Shown piece by piece: positions 26,926-36,225 of a DNA stretch of 59,183 bases. Within the stretch, counting starts at the first letter, position 1. The number at the start of each line of letters is the position of its first letter. Source of the DNA: CAZAMP01 sp964486455 (GTDB taxonomy: Bacteria > Eisenbacteria > RBG-16-71-46 > CAZAMP01); contig CAZAMP010000027.1 of assembly GCA_964486455.1 (NCBI GenBank), forward strand, positions 1 to 59,183, given 5' to 3'. The translations under genes were made by a program, and so were the position numbers. The notes under the pieces were generated by a model. It was not told where the DNA came from, did no database searches, and saw only the letters and a program-made list of their open reading frames with translations.

Positions 26926-27127
26926 GCGGATCTCCTTGTCGACGATGACGGGCCCGGCCCGGGCCCACACTCTATTCTAGCACGCCCAAGCCGGCGGGAG
27001 AGACCGGATCGGCGAAGCAAAGGCCGCCAAGTCCCCATCAGAACTCGAATTCCGTGGGTTGACGCGTAACGGACCGTCGGATACGGTCTCGCGCGTCCGG
27101 TTCTCGACCTCCCCGGAGCGGGGCAGC

Positions 27128-29545
27128 ATGGAACCTCTGATCGAATTTGGCTCTCTAGCGCGTGCCGGCGGGGCCGTCCTGGGGCTCTCGTTGCCCGGAC
27201 TGGCTCTAATCAGCCGTGCCGCGTTCGCGGAGAAGCTTTCGCACCCCATCCGTTTCGGATTGGGCGTCGTCGCGGGTCTCTGTATCTTCCTGTGCCTTGG
27301 TGCGTTGGCCGCACGGGTCGGCCTCTCGTTCCAAGTCTTCTTCCCAATCAGCATGGTGCTCTGCGGCATCTCGCTTCCGCTGGCGCTACGCCCGATTCTG
27401 CGCGGGAAGATGTGGGCGACCCCGGTACTCGTTGGCGTCGTCCTCCTCGGGATCGGAATCCTGTCGACACGGTCGGTTCCGGTCACGAGCGATACGTTGG
27501 ATCACGTTGCCACCGTTCGGGCCATTCTCCACACCGGCGAGCTCGAGCCCAACGCGGTCTTCTACGCCGATGGTGACGGCGCGACGCCCGATATTCGCAA
27601 GGGCTTCTATCACACGTGGCTCGCGCTGGCGGCCAAGCTTTCCGGGTTGGATCCGCTGGTGCTATGGCACTCGCTTCGACCGTGGGCGTTGATGCTGTCG
27701 GTGCTGCCGTTCGCGGCGTTGGCACGACGGCTTCTCGGAACGCGCCGGCGTGCGCGGCTCGCGCTCATCGTGTATCCGCTCATGGTGCACGGAAGTGCCG
27801 CCTGGTTTCTCGACACGTTTCTCTACCCGCACAACTTCAACTGGCTCGTCATCTGGAGCGCGCTGGCGCTGATGGTTGACGAAGTCGCGCGCATGGACTC
27901 GGGCAGACGCATCTTTCTGCTATTCCTGGCCGCGGCGCTCCCCGCGCTTCACGTGTTCGGACCGGCGCTTCTTCTTGGAGCGGGATTGATCGTTCCGGTC
28001 TCATTGCTGTTCTTCGGGCGCGGCGGGCGGAGCGCCCCCGCTTTCGCGCTCTTCGGCGCCATGGCGCTCGCGTCTCTCCCGCTCTTGCTGTTGCGGCTCG
28101 CGCAAACCTATCGTCCCATCAATCCGCTGCACATCCGGATCAGCGAAGCCTTCTATCTGACCGACTTCCTCCAACTCGCGGCGCCGGAGCCGACCTTGCA
28201 GCGATTCTGTCTTCCCGCGCTCACGCTCATCGCGCTGTCATTCTTCTATCTTTGGAGACGGGCTTCGCGGACGCGCGAGCGGGCACTTCTCGTCGGGCTT
28301 GCGTGGTTTCCGTTTCTGGTCAGCCTCAATCCGGTCGTGGGCGGACTGCTCCAACCGAAGATCGGATATCTGTTCGTGCGTTTTCTCGGCATCGTTCCCT
28401 TTCCGATCGTGGCGGCGGCAGTCGTTGCGGATGTGTGGGAGAGACCGCCCCGTCGCTTTCTCGGTCGCTGGCTTCCGATCATCATTGTCATGGCGCTCAT
28501 CGTCATTCGTCTCCCGTCGCTATGGAGCCTGACGTTTGGAGAGGGAGAGACGCGAAACGCCGTCATTAGCCCGGACGCGTGGCGTGACGGGATGGCGCTC
28601 ATCGAGCGGGACGTTCCCGAAGGCTCGACCATTGTCACCGACCCCGCCACGGGCTATGCGCTTCCCGCGTACACGAACCACCGCGTGCTCACCGTTCTCG
28701 ACCAGCACTCGTCGCCGTCCGATTCGACGATTCTCGAACGACTCAGCGACGCGGCGCGTGTCATGAGCCCGTATCGTCCGCTCTCGGAGGCGGTCGAGGT
28801 CATGCGCCGGCGCGGTGCCGGCTACGTCTTCATCAACGAGAGCTTCACCGCTCCGTTCGCGACCTACTTCGATGTGCGTCTTCCCGCCGAGTACGAGAGG
28901 GTGCGGGCACGATTCGAGACGCCCGGTGGTCCGTTCCGAAAGCTGGGCTCGGCGGGTCGGTGCCATCTCTATGCCCTGGCCCGGCCGGATTGGTCGGACA
29001 CGACGATCGATGCGCGCTTTCGGTTCGAGGCGGACGACGTTCCGGATGTCGTCACCACGGGGGAGCCCGAGCGGTTGACCGACGCGCTCTCGCTTCTCGG
29101 CGTTTGGGTCAATCCGCTCGAGTGCGGTCCGGGCGATACGCTCACGGTGACGGCCGCGCTTCTGAAGGACCGATCCGATCTTCCCGCGACCTCGTACAAG
29201 ATGGTGATGAGAGCCCGGCTCGAGCTGACGGGGGAACACAAGCGGTGGAGACCCGTAGATCGTTTCTATGCGCGCATCAGCGGACAGGCCGGCGGCCCTC
29301 TCCTCGAATTCGCCTCACATCGTCGTGTACTCGACTCTCGCTATCCGCCGAATCTCTGGGATGTCGGAGATGTTGTTGTCGATCGGTTCCGGTGGGTCGT
29401 ACCGATCGGGCAGGAACCCGGTGTATACCAGGTCGGCATCCGCGTTCATCCACGGAGCCTCGTGCGAAACATCGCACTTTCCGATCTCGCCCGACCCAGC
29501 GGGGGAATCGGCGTCCCGGTCGGACAGCTCACGGTGCGGGAGTAG
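27128..29545 (+). CDS. Polytopic membrane protein, probable GT-C-type glycosyltransferase
   Basis: 805 residues from ATG 27128 (weak GGAG upstream). Residues ~10-490 contain about 12 hydrophobic helices. Between helices 4 and 5 a loop has SDTLDHVATVRAIL, acidic residues where GT-C enzymes bind metal and lipid-linked donor. Residues ~500-800 form a soluble, probably periplasmic region. Part of it (IERDVPEGSTIVTDPATGYA, QHSSPSDST, RGAGYVFINESFT) matches the mixed alpha/beta domain often found after such membrane parts. A beta-sandwich-like tail follows. It is convergent, with a 14-bp gap, to the FAD oxidoreductase. Acceptor unknown. Confidence 0.65.
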   Translation: MEPLIEFGSLARAGGAVLGLSLPGLALISRAAFAEKLSHPIRFGLGVVAGLCIFLCLGALAARVGLSFQVFFPISMVLCGISLPLALRPILRGKMWATPVLVGVVLLGIGILSTRSVPVTSDTLDHVATVRAILHTGELEPNAVFYADGDGATPDIRKGFYHTWLALAAKLSGLDPLVLWHSLRPWALMLSVLPFAALARRLLGTRRRARLALIVYPLMVHGSAAWFLDTFLYPHNFNWLVIWSALALMVDEVARMDSGRRIFLLFLAAALPALHVFGPALLLGAGLIVPVSLLFFGRGGRSAPAFALFGAMALASLPLLLLRLAQTYRPINPLHIRISEAFYLTDFLQLAAPEPTLQRFCLPALTLIALSFFYLWRRASRTRERALLVGLAWFPFLVSLNPVVGGLLQPKIGYLFVRFLGIVPFPIVAAAVVADVWERPPRRFLGRWLPIIIVMALIVIRLPSLWSLTFGEGETRNAVISPDAWRDGMALIERDVPEGSTIVTDPATGYALPAYTNHRVLTVLDQHSSPSDSTILERLSDAARVMSPYRPLSEAVEVMRRRGAGYVFINESFTAPFATYFDVRLPAEYERVRARFETPGGPFRKLGSAGRCHLYALARPDWSDTTIDARFRFEADDVPDVVTTGEPERLTDALSLLGVWVNPLECGPGDTLTVTAALLKDRSDLPATSYKMVMRARLELTGEHKRWRPVDRFYARISGQAGGPLLEFASHRRVLDSRYPPNLWDVGDVVVDRFRWVVPIGQEPGVYQVGIRVHPRSLVRNIALSDLARPSGGIGVPVGQLTVRE

Positions 29546-29559
29546 CTGCTGCGGCGCCG

Positions 29560-30951
29560 TCAGGTGGGAATGTGGATCCCAACCGTGATCTTGTTCACCA
29601 TGGCGACCGCCAGCTCGATCACTAGATCCGAGTTCATGTACTTGAATGAACCCGTTCGTCCGAGCAGGTGGAATCCGGGTAGGCTCGCGGCGTAGTCGTG
29701 CAGCCGGGTGAGGTGTGGCTTGTAGCCGATGTTGTAGATGGGGTAGGCATCGGTCAGCCGCATCACCCACGGCCCTACGATCTCATCCCGAGAGAGCATA
29801 CCGAATCGCGCGAGAGCGTCGGCGCAGCGATCGATGATGACACTGTCCGGCAGCTTCCACAGCTCGTCGCCTCGGCCGGCGAAAATCTCCAGGCAGAGGG
29901 ACGTCGATCCGTCCGGCGTCATGCGAACCGACCAGTTTCGCGGCTCGTGCGTCCGCCCGAAAATCACCTCGGTGTCGGGGAAATATGTCCAGGAGTCGGG
30001 GGAGACCTGACGCTTGTTGATCGGCATGAAGACGATAACGAGATCGCGATAGAAGAGTTCCCGTGTGGCGGCACCGACCGACTGCTTGGTTCCCATCCCA
30101 CCCGTCTCGAGGCAATCGACCAGGGCATGAATCGGAATGGTCGAGATGACCTGATCGCCCTCGAATCGCTCGTGGTTCTGCTTGTCGCCGGCGGTTGCGC
30201 GCCAAACCTTACCGTCGTGGCTGAGATGAGCCACCGGGGACCCGGTTCGGATCACTCCGATCCCGGACGCCTCGATCCGCCTGACGAGTTCGTCACAGAG
30301 CGTCCCAACGCCTTCGTCCGGATAGAGGAAGCGATCGATGAGCGTCTTCGGTGTGTTGCGCTTGAAAACGCTCTTGTAGATGGCCTGGAAGAGATTTCCG
30401 ACCGTGATCCGGCTCGACGCCCAATGCGACGAGATCTCCGTGCACGGAATGCCCCACACCTTTTCCGTGTAGGGGCGGAAGTAGATTTCGTAGAGCGCTC
30501 TGCCGAAGCGGCTGACGACCCAATCCTCGAACGTGAATTCGCCGCTGGGCCCGTTTCCGTGTCCATTGCGGCTTGACGCCAGGGCCGCCTTCAGATAGCT
30601 CGAACCGATCCGGACCGCGTTCACGGGCCCGAACGCCGTGATGGCGTTAGACAGCTCGAGCGGATAGTCGATCAGGCGCTCACGAAGGCGAATGCTGCTT
30701 CGCCGCTCCACCTCGTGGATGGCGTTCCCGCCGAGATCGCGGTAGTAGTCCATGATCTCGGGCTTCTCGCTGTACAGGCGGTGGCCGCCGAGGTCGAAGC
30801 GATATCCATCCCGGCTGACTGTTCGGAACAGGCCGCCCGGCTCGTTCTCGCTTTCGAGAATCGTGACGGGGATGCCCCGGCGCACGAACTCGTAGCCCGC
30901 GACGAGGCCCGAGACGCCCGCTCCTAGGATGAGAATCCGATGGTGATCCAT
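29560..30951 (-). CDS. FAD-dependent oxidoreductase (protoporphyrinogen oxidase / UDP-galactopyranose mutase-like)
   Basis: 463 residues from ATG 30951. The N-terminus has the FAD dinucleotide fold (ILILGAGVSGLVAGYEFVRR ... ESENEPGGLFRT) and FDLGGHRLYSEKPEI. A middle motif YTEKVWGIPCTEISSHWASS is typical of 'amine oxidase' proteins found near polysaccharide genes. The C-terminal FAD contact is LLGRTGSFKYMNSDLVIELA. Despite the resemblance to HemG/HpnE/Glf relatives, its substrate cannot be told. The adjacent membrane glycosyltransferase hints at glycan metabolism. The ribosome-binding site is weak. Confidence 0.82.
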   Translation of the reverse strand: MDHHRILILGAGVSGLVAGYEFVRRGIPVTILESENEPGGLFRTVSRDGYRFDLGGHRLYSEKPEIMDYYRDLGGNAIHEVERRSSIRLRERLIDYPLELSNAITAFGPVNAVRIGSSYLKAALASSRNGHGNGPSGEFTFEDWVVSRFGRALYEIYFRPYTEKVWGIPCTEISSHWASSRITVGNLFQAIYKSVFKRNTPKTLIDRFLYPDEGVGTLCDELVRRIEASGIGVIRTGSPVAHLSHDGKVWRATAGDKQNHERFEGDQVISTIPIHALVDCLETGGMGTKQSVGAATRELFYRDLVIVFMPINKRQVSPDSWTYFPDTEVIFGRTHEPRNWSVRMTPDGSTSLCLEIFAGRGDELWKLPDSVIIDRCADALARFGMLSRDEIVGPWVMRLTDAYPIYNIGYKPHLTRLHDYAASLPGFHLLGRTGSFKYMNSDLVIELAVAMVNKITVGIHIPT

Positions 30952-31206
30952 GTATGTAATTCTCGCTGATTTGCGAGGTTGCGCGCAGATGTTCTGCACG
31001 AGGAAGATAGATGACGTCCCAGAACAGGCAGCATAGCACGATTCGTATGGAAAACACACGACGACAACACCAGCGATCACTCCGTGCAAATGAGCCGAAA
31101 TCGAGACTAGTCCCTTGCTATATCGTCGGTTCGGATGTTGGGAATCTTTGGAGCTTTCTCGCGGGCCGACGGGTGGACCGTCGCGATTGAGCGGTCGTCA
31201 GGCGGC

Positions 31207-31449
31207 TCAGCCGATGACGCAGCCGAGCGCACCCAGAACGATGGCGATCGGGACAATGACGAAGACGCCCAGAAGCGCTAGAAGCACGGGCAGGAAGAGG
31301 ACAAGCAGCAGAAGCGACACCACACCGGCCCCGATGCCAAGCACGATCTGAAACGGCAGAACGACCAGCCGCAGCGCCAAACCTACGATGAACGGCAGTG
31401 CGATGAGCGCCAGACCGGCCAAACAGAGAGCCCCAAGAACCTCTATCAT
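31207..31449 (-). CDS. Small hydrophobic membrane protein, unknown
   Basis: 80 residues starting MIEVLGALCLAGLALIALPF, preceded by GGGGGGACTTGAG. It is almost entirely hydrophobic, forming two to three membrane helices (~3-30, 33-58, 58-78) with a single Arg in the first part and no soluble domain. The compositional bias is real-protein-like rather than a shadow, and no gene overlaps it on the other strand. Function unknown. Confidence 0.6.
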   Translation of the reverse strand: MIEVLGALCLAGLALIALPFIVGLALRLVVLPFQIVLGIGAGVVSLLLLVLFLPVLLALLGVFVIVPIAIVLGALGCVIG

Positions 31450-31618
31450 CTCAAGTCCCCCCCTGAGCAATCGTTACGGTTGAAGAGCGTCCTTGGTTTC
31501 ATCTCCCGTCCCCGGTGGACGCCGCGTTTCACCTCTTTCTACATCCGTACGGCCTGTGGTATTCAGGTTGTGGTCTGACGAATGTTTGCGGGATCGTAAG
31601 CACTTGTCTGGGGCGGTC

Positions 31619-31646
31619 TTGGGCATTGTCGCGCAAATCGTGTAAT
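31619..31646 (+). promoter_or_regulatory. Candidate promoter for the TPR-zincin gene
   Basis: TTGGGC (31619-31624), 16-base spacer, TGTAAT (31641-31646), about 67 bases upstream of the start codon. The rest of 31450-31713 shows no gene. Confidence 0.4.
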
Positions 31647-31713
31647 CGTAACTAGTTGCTGAAGATGCTGCCTGCAGGCACAGTCTTCGGACCACAACCC
31701 CGGGTTCGACGTG

Positions 31714-32523
31714 ATGGAACGCAAGGATCTCGAGCACCTCTGGGAAGAGGCCTGGGCCGCGCTGGATCGGGGTGAGCCTCAGGTGGCACTCGATTTGGTG
31801 TCTCGCGTGATCAAGCGGGAGCCCGACCTATCGGAAGCTCACTACATCGCGGGAACGGCGGCAATGGATCTCGACGATCCAAAGGTCGCGCGCTCGCACC
31901 TCCAGACGGCCTGTGAGAAGGCTCCGGACTGGCCCGACGCGCTGTCGGCCCTCGCCTGGGCCAACTTCCGGCTGTGCGCGTTCGACGACGCAAGACGTCT
32001 GGTCAGGAGGGCGCTCGTAGCCGACGACACCCTGGTCGGGGGGCACTACCTGGAGGGGCTCTTGGCGGAGCGGGCGGGGGAGACGGATCGGTCGCTCGCC
32101 GCATTTGCCAACGCCCGACGTCTGGACGCCACGACCTACGCGAAGTGGCCGAGCCTCGCGGCGGAAGAGTTCGAGCGGGCTGTCGAACGGGCGCTTCTGC
32201 TCTTGCCGAGATCGTTCCGGGACGTCCTGGACAACCTGGCCGTCGTGGTCGAGCCGTTTCCCGATGTGGAGACGCTGATGGAGGAGAATCCCCCACACGA
32301 CCCGGAGCTTCTCGGGCTCTACGTGGGGGTGCCGCTACCGGAGCAGACCGTCGCGTCCTCCGGCGATCTTCCGGCGGTAATTCATTTGTACCAGCGCAAC
32401 ATCGAGCGGAATGCCGGAACTCTGGAAGAACTCGAGCACGAGATCGCCATTACGCTGTTTCACGAAATCGGGCACGCGCTCGGATTCGAAGAAGCCGAGA
32501 TGCCCGACCTCGGTCTCGAGTAG
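31714..32523 (+). CDS. TPR-fused zincin-family metallopeptidase
   Basis: 269 residues. The C-terminal ~110 residues match the small bacterial 'metallopeptidase family / possible zinc metallopeptidase' domain. It has LPRSFRDVLDNLAVVVEPFP, LLGLYVGVPL, an IHLYQRNIE stretch, and the zinc motif FHEIGHALGF followed by EE. The N-terminal ~140 residues are TPR-like helices (WAALDRGEPQVALDLVSRVI, ARSHLQTACEKAPDWPDALS, AERAGETDRSLAAFANARRL). The fused TPR is not part of the usual ~120-residue family member. Start is ATG 31714, with an alternative GTG at 31711; the ribosome-binding site is weak. Confidence 0.85.
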   Translation: MERKDLEHLWEEAWAALDRGEPQVALDLVSRVIKREPDLSEAHYIAGTAAMDLDDPKVARSHLQTACEKAPDWPDALSALAWANFRLCAFDDARRLVRRALVADDTLVGGHYLEGLLAERAGETDRSLAAFANARRLDATTYAKWPSLAAEEFERAVERALLLLPRSFRDVLDNLAVVVEPFPDVETLMEENPPHDPELLGLYVGVPLPEQTVASSGDLPAVIHLYQRNIERNAGTLEELEHEIAITLFHEIGHALGFEEAEMPDLGLE

Positions 32524-32610
32524 CCGCTTTCGGGCAGCCTCCCAGACCTGTCGGAATCCCAGACTCATCGGACACGCGCGATCCCACCGCTTCGACCAGC
32601 GATCTTCGGC

Positions 32611-33081
32611 CTACTCGACGTCGAATCCGCTCAGTAGAACGTCCTTCGCCAGATCACATGCCGAGCGGGGGATGGCGCACGTCACCGAGGTCATGGACGT
32701 GGAGATCATGCCGATGTTGATCCCCTTCTCTGATAGCAGCTTGAACATCAGCCCGGCGGCCCCGGGCGTATGCGCAAGTTCGCCGCCACTCACCGTGACG
32801 GTGCCGACGTTCTGATCGCTGGTCACGGCTCCGTCACGGAACGCGTCGCTCTCGCTGAGCATCCTGATCGCGGCGTCCAGCTCGGTCTCGCGTACGAGGA
32901 ACGCGAGTGAGGCCTTGTTGTTCGCCTCGTGCGATTGCGACACGAGCTCCACGTTGAACCCGGCCTCGCCGAGAAGCGTGAAGATCTGCGCCGCGACTCC
33001 CGGCTCGTCCGCTAGGCCCCGTATCTCGACCTTGGAGACATCCTTCCGGGTCGAGATCTCATGCACACGGATCTTCTTCAC
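32611..33081 (-). CDS. Stand-alone tandem ACT-domain protein (aspartokinase-regulatory-like)
   Basis: 156 residues with a GTG start at 33081 and a strong AGGAGGT ribosome-binding site. Two ACT domains: VSKVEIRGLADEPGVAAQIF (~16-80) and GTVTVSGGELAHTPGAAGLM with LLSEKGINIGMISTSMTSVT (~92-156). This is the layout of the regulatory half of aspartate kinase (with the S.TS.....V segment) but no kinase domain precedes it. It likely binds an amino acid such as Lys or Thr. It sits just downstream of glyRS and may be co-transcribed (37-bp gap). Confidence 0.85.
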   Translation of the reverse strand: MKKIRVHEISTRKDVSKVEIRGLADEPGVAAQIFTLLGEAGFNVELVSQSHEANNKASLAFLVRETELDAAIRMLSESDAFRDGAVTSDQNVGTVTVSGGELAHTPGAAGLMFKLLSEKGINIGMISTSMTSVTCAIPRSACDLAKDVLLSGFDVE

Positions 33082-33118
33082 CGTGACCTCCTATGCTTCG
33101 TCCCGGAACGTACCGACC

Positions 33119-34444
33119 TCAGAGTCCTATCCGTTCAGAAATATAAGCCTTCAGGTCCGAGATGTTGACCCGGATCTGCGACATGTCATCCCGATCGCGG
33201 ATGGTGGCCGTCTGGTCCTCGAGGGTCTGGGAATCCACCGTGATGCAGTACGGCGTTCCCGCCTCGTCCTGGCGCCTGTATCTGCGTCCCACGGCGCCAC
33301 TTTCGTCATAGAAGACCGGAAACGCCGAGCGCAGCTCCGCCGCGATCTTTCTCGCGACCTCCGGCATGCCGTCCCGCTTGACGAGTGGGAAGATGGCCGC
33401 CTTGATCGGCGCGATGCGCTTGTCCAGCTTCAGAACGATGCGGGTCTCCTTCTCGAGTTCCTCCTCCTGGTACGCGTCAGCGAGCGTGACGAGCAGCGAG
33501 CGGTCGCAGCCCGCCGATGTCTCGACAACGTACGGGATGTACTTCTCTCTCGCGGCGTCGTCGAAGTATTCCATCTTCTTGCCGGAATGCTCGGCGTGTC
33601 GCTTCAAGTCGAAATCGGTCCGGTTGTGAATCCCTTCGAGCTCTTTCCATCCGAACGGGAACTTGTAGAGAATGTCCACCGCCCGCTTGGCGTAATGCGC
33701 CAGCTCATCAGGCCCGTGCTCGTGGAATTTCAGGTGATCCTTGTCGATCCCGAGATCGAGGTACCAGTTCAGTCGTTCCTCTTTCCACTTCTCGAACCAT
33801 TCCTCGTCCGTACCCGGCTTGACGAAGTACTGCATCTCCATCTGCTCGAACTCGCGCGTGCGAAAGATGAAGCTCTTCGTCGTGATCTCGTTTCGAAACG
33901 CCTTTCCGATCTGTGCGATTCCGAACGGGACCTTCTGCCTGGATGTGACCTGAACGTTGTGGAAGTTGACGTAGATCCCCTGTGCCGTTTCGGGTCGCAG
34001 GTGAACCGCGGCGCTCTCGTCTTCGACCGGTCCCATGAACGTCTTGAACATGAGATTGAAGGCGCGTGGCTCGGTCAGTTGTCCCCGAGTTCCACAGTTC
34101 GGACACGGTGTCTCCGGATCGGTCGGATCCTTCTTCATCTCGTCCGCCCGAAAGCGCGCCTTGCAGTTCTTGCAGTCGACGAGTGGGTCCGTGAACTCCG
34201 CTACGTGTCCGGACGCGACCCAGACAGTGGGGTGCATCAAGATAGACGCGTCCAGCGGCTCGATGTTGTCGTGTCGCTGGGTCATGGCGTGTGTCCAGAG
34301 TGCTTTGATGTTGTTCTTCAGCCGCGCTCCGAGCGGACCGTAGTCCCAGCAGCTTTCCAGCCCTCCGTACACCTCGCTGGATGGATAGACGAAACCCCGA
34401 CGCTTCGCTAACGAAACGATTTTGTCCAACGAATCAGCAGCCAT
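33119..34444 (-). CDS. glyQS: Glycyl-tRNA synthetase, class II homodimeric type
   Basis: 441 residues. N-terminal IVSLAKRRGFVYPSSEVYGG and WDYGPLGARLKNN are diagnostic of the alpha2-type GlyRS. Zinc-like cysteines occur in CKNCKARF and PCPNCGTRG. Class II motifs include FRNEITTKSFIFRTREFEQM and the anticodon-binding domain at the C-terminus. Start ATG 34444 has GGAGG upstream. It charges tRNA-Gly in the cytoplasm. Confidence 0.96.
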   Translation of the reverse strand: MAADSLDKIVSLAKRRGFVYPSSEVYGGLESCWDYGPLGARLKNNIKALWTHAMTQRHDNIEPLDASILMHPTVWVASGHVAEFTDPLVDCKNCKARFRADEMKKDPTDPETPCPNCGTRGQLTEPRAFNLMFKTFMGPVEDESAAVHLRPETAQGIYVNFHNVQVTSRQKVPFGIAQIGKAFRNEITTKSFIFRTREFEQMEMQYFVKPGTDEEWFEKWKEERLNWYLDLGIDKDHLKFHEHGPDELAHYAKRAVDILYKFPFGWKELEGIHNRTDFDLKRHAEHSGKKMEYFDDAAREKYIPYVVETSAGCDRSLLVTLADAYQEEELEKETRIVLKLDKRIAPIKAAIFPLVKRDGMPEVARKIAAELRSAFPVFYDESGAVGRRYRRQDEAGTPYCITVDSQTLEDQTATIRDRDDMSQIRVNISDLKAYISERIGL

Positions 34445-34474
34445 GTGTGTCCTCCGGCACGCGGTCGGCGCGCC

Positions 34475-34504
34475 TTGTTCAGATGCAGGTATGCAGTTTA
34501 GAGT
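34475..34504 (+). promoter_or_regulatory. Candidate promoter for the inositol monophosphatase gene
   Basis: TTGTTC (34475-34480), 18-base spacer, TAGAGT (34499-34504). Transcription would start near 34511, after the upstream ATG at 34505. This argues for translation from the GTG at 34559. Confidence 0.4.
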
Positions 34505-34558
34505 ATGTACGCATTATGTGACGCCATCGAACAGTGGTCAAGGAAGGCAGGGATCGCC

Positions 34559-35329
34559 GTGATCGAGTTCACACTGCGCCTGGCGGAGAACGCCGGTCGT
34601 GTTCTCATGTCTCACCTCGGCAAGGTTCGCGACGACGTTGAGCACAAAGGACGAGTCGACCTGGTAACGGTCGCGGATCGGGATGCGGAAGAGCTGATCG
34701 TCTCGTCGATTCGCGAACGCTTCCCAGACCATGCGATTCTCGTCGAGGAAGGGGCGCCGAAGGCAGGTTCGCGCGACGCGCGCTGGGTCGTCGATCCGCT
34801 CGACGGCACGACGAACTTCGTCCACGGCTATCCGTTCTTCTGTGTATCCATCGCGTTTGAATTGGATGGCGAGCCGGAGCTGGCGGTAATACACGCGCCG
34901 GTTCTGGGCGAGACGTATCGGGCCGTCCGCGGCGGCGGCGCGTTCATGAACGACAAGCCCATCCGTGTCTCGTCCACGTCCCGTCTCATCGAGTCACTCC
35001 TTGCAACGGGATTCCCCTACAACCGCTGGGAGCTGGAGCGCAACAACCTCACGGAATTCAGCCGTCTGACGATGGCAACCCAGGGCGTGCGGCGGAGCGG
35101 ATCTGCCGCGCTCGATCTCGCCGGGGTGTCGTCGGGCCGGCTCGATGGTTTCTGGGAGTTCGAGCTGAAGCCGTGGGATGTGGCGGCCGGCGCGCTTCTG
35201 GTCACGGAAGCCGGTGGGTGCGTGACCGACGCCGGTGGTGGCGGTTCGTATCGGGATGGATCCGAGATCATTGCCACGAACGGAATGATACACGCCGAGC
35301 TGTCGAGTGCTCTGCGCGAGTCGACCTGA
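34559..35329 (+). CDS. Inositol-1-monophosphatase family phosphatase
   Basis: 256 residues from GTG 34559, which has AAGGAAGGCAGGGA upstream. The longer ATG 34505 lacks a ribosome-binding site. Metal-binding motifs are present: EEGAPKAG (Glu), WVVDPLDGTTNFVHGYPFF, and ELKPWDVAAGALLVTEAGG. Enzymes of this family dephosphorylate inositol-1-P, or related sugar and nucleotide phosphates such as fructose-1,6-P2 or pAp. Divergent from glyRS. Confidence 0.92.
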   Translation: MIEFTLRLAENAGRVLMSHLGKVRDDVEHKGRVDLVTVADRDAEELIVSSIRERFPDHAILVEEGAPKAGSRDARWVVDPLDGTTNFVHGYPFFCVSIAFELDGEPELAVIHAPVLGETYRAVRGGGAFMNDKPIRVSSTSRLIESLLATGFPYNRWELERNNLTEFSRLTMATQGVRRSGSAALDLAGVSSGRLDGFWEFELKPWDVAAGALLVTEAGGCVTDAGGGGSYRDGSEIIATNGMIHAELSSALREST

Positions 35330-35352
35330 GCGCCGCCCGTCGCAGTCGAGCA

Positions 35353-36219
35353 CTACTCCCGGTAGGTGAAGCGCATCCGAGCGAACTCGGTGCTTCCGCC
35401 CGCCTCGCGCGCCGCGGCCTGAATGGCCAGAGTCTTGAGCGCGGCATCCTCCCCGAGACCGGCCCGAACGGGGATGAGGTCGAAGACCGGATCCGGGTCG
35501 AAGCTGAGGTGGCCCACGTAGCGTCCCTTGGTCCCCGCCGCCATACCCAAGGCGCCATCGAGATCCACCGGGGATGGGGTTCTGGCCCCTTCTCCGAAGA
35601 GGACGATGTCCACCTCCGACTGAGATGTCGCGATCGTTCGCGCGGGGCCGAGCCCGCCGGAGCAGAGGACGACTATCGTTTCCGCGGGCGGCATCGTTTT
35701 GAGCGCGGCCGATACTTGTTCGGCGGGCGAAGGGAACCTGGGGCCGAACGACGCGGCCCCGATCACGCCGACCCGGCCGTCGGCGCTTTCGAAGATGCGG
35801 AACGCGGGAAGACCGGCGGGTCGATCCGGATGCCCACACACGAACGGGATGTTCGGAGCACCCGACCGGGAAAGGATGGCACATGCCGCTTCGAGGTCGG
35901 GCGCGCCGACGTTGACGGCGTCATAGCCCATCGCCTCGATCGCCCGCATGGCCGGTAGCGCGATCGCCGTTTCGGCATCGCCGTCGAGCCACCCACCGCA
36001 GTCGAGGATGAGCGGATCACCATCGCCGGTCACGAGCGAGTCGAAGAGCGCGGACCGCTCGGCCCAGCCTCCGAGCGGGTTCTCCGGACACTCGCACGGA
36101 AGTGGATTGAAGCCCGTTTCGGACGTGAAGGCGATCTCGATTGCCGCCGCCTCGGCGGACCCGCAAAGAGGGATCGCGACCACGATTGCGGCCGCGATCC
36201 GGTGATGTCCGTGACGCAT
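35353..36219 (-). CDS. Exported degenerate metallophosphatase-like protein
   Basis: 288 residues with a signal peptide (AAAIVVAIPLCGSAEAAA). The mature N-terminus has PCECPENPLGGWAERSALFD, a Cys-rich signature seen at the start of 5'-nucleotidase/UshA-like secreted phosphoesterases. Then follow ILDCGGWLDG, AMRAIEAMGYDAVNVGAPDL and VGVIGAASFG, which track the metallophosphoesterase core. Several expected metal ligands (DxH, GNHE/D) are absent, so activity is doubtful. It begins six bases after the pilin W-like stop codon, so it is the last gene of the pilin operon. Confidence 0.65.
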   Translation of the reverse strand: MRHGHHRIAAAIVVAIPLCGSAEAAAIEIAFTSETGFNPLPCECPENPLGGWAERSALFDSLVTGDGDPLILDCGGWLDGDAETAIALPAMRAIEAMGYDAVNVGAPDLEAACAILSRSGAPNIPFVCGHPDRPAGLPAFRIFESADGRVGVIGAASFGPRFPSPAEQVSAALKTMPPAETIVVLCSGGLGPARTIATSQSEVDIVLFGEGARTPSPVDLDGALGMAAGTKGRYVGHLSFDPDPVFDLIPVRAGLGEDAALKTLAIQAAAREAGGSTEFARMRFTYRE

Positions 36220-36225
36220 GAGTCG

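Noticed and set aside
30952..31206. tRNA gene in the gap containing GGTTCGG
   Set aside because: No cloverleaf arms could be formed around that T-loop-like sequence.
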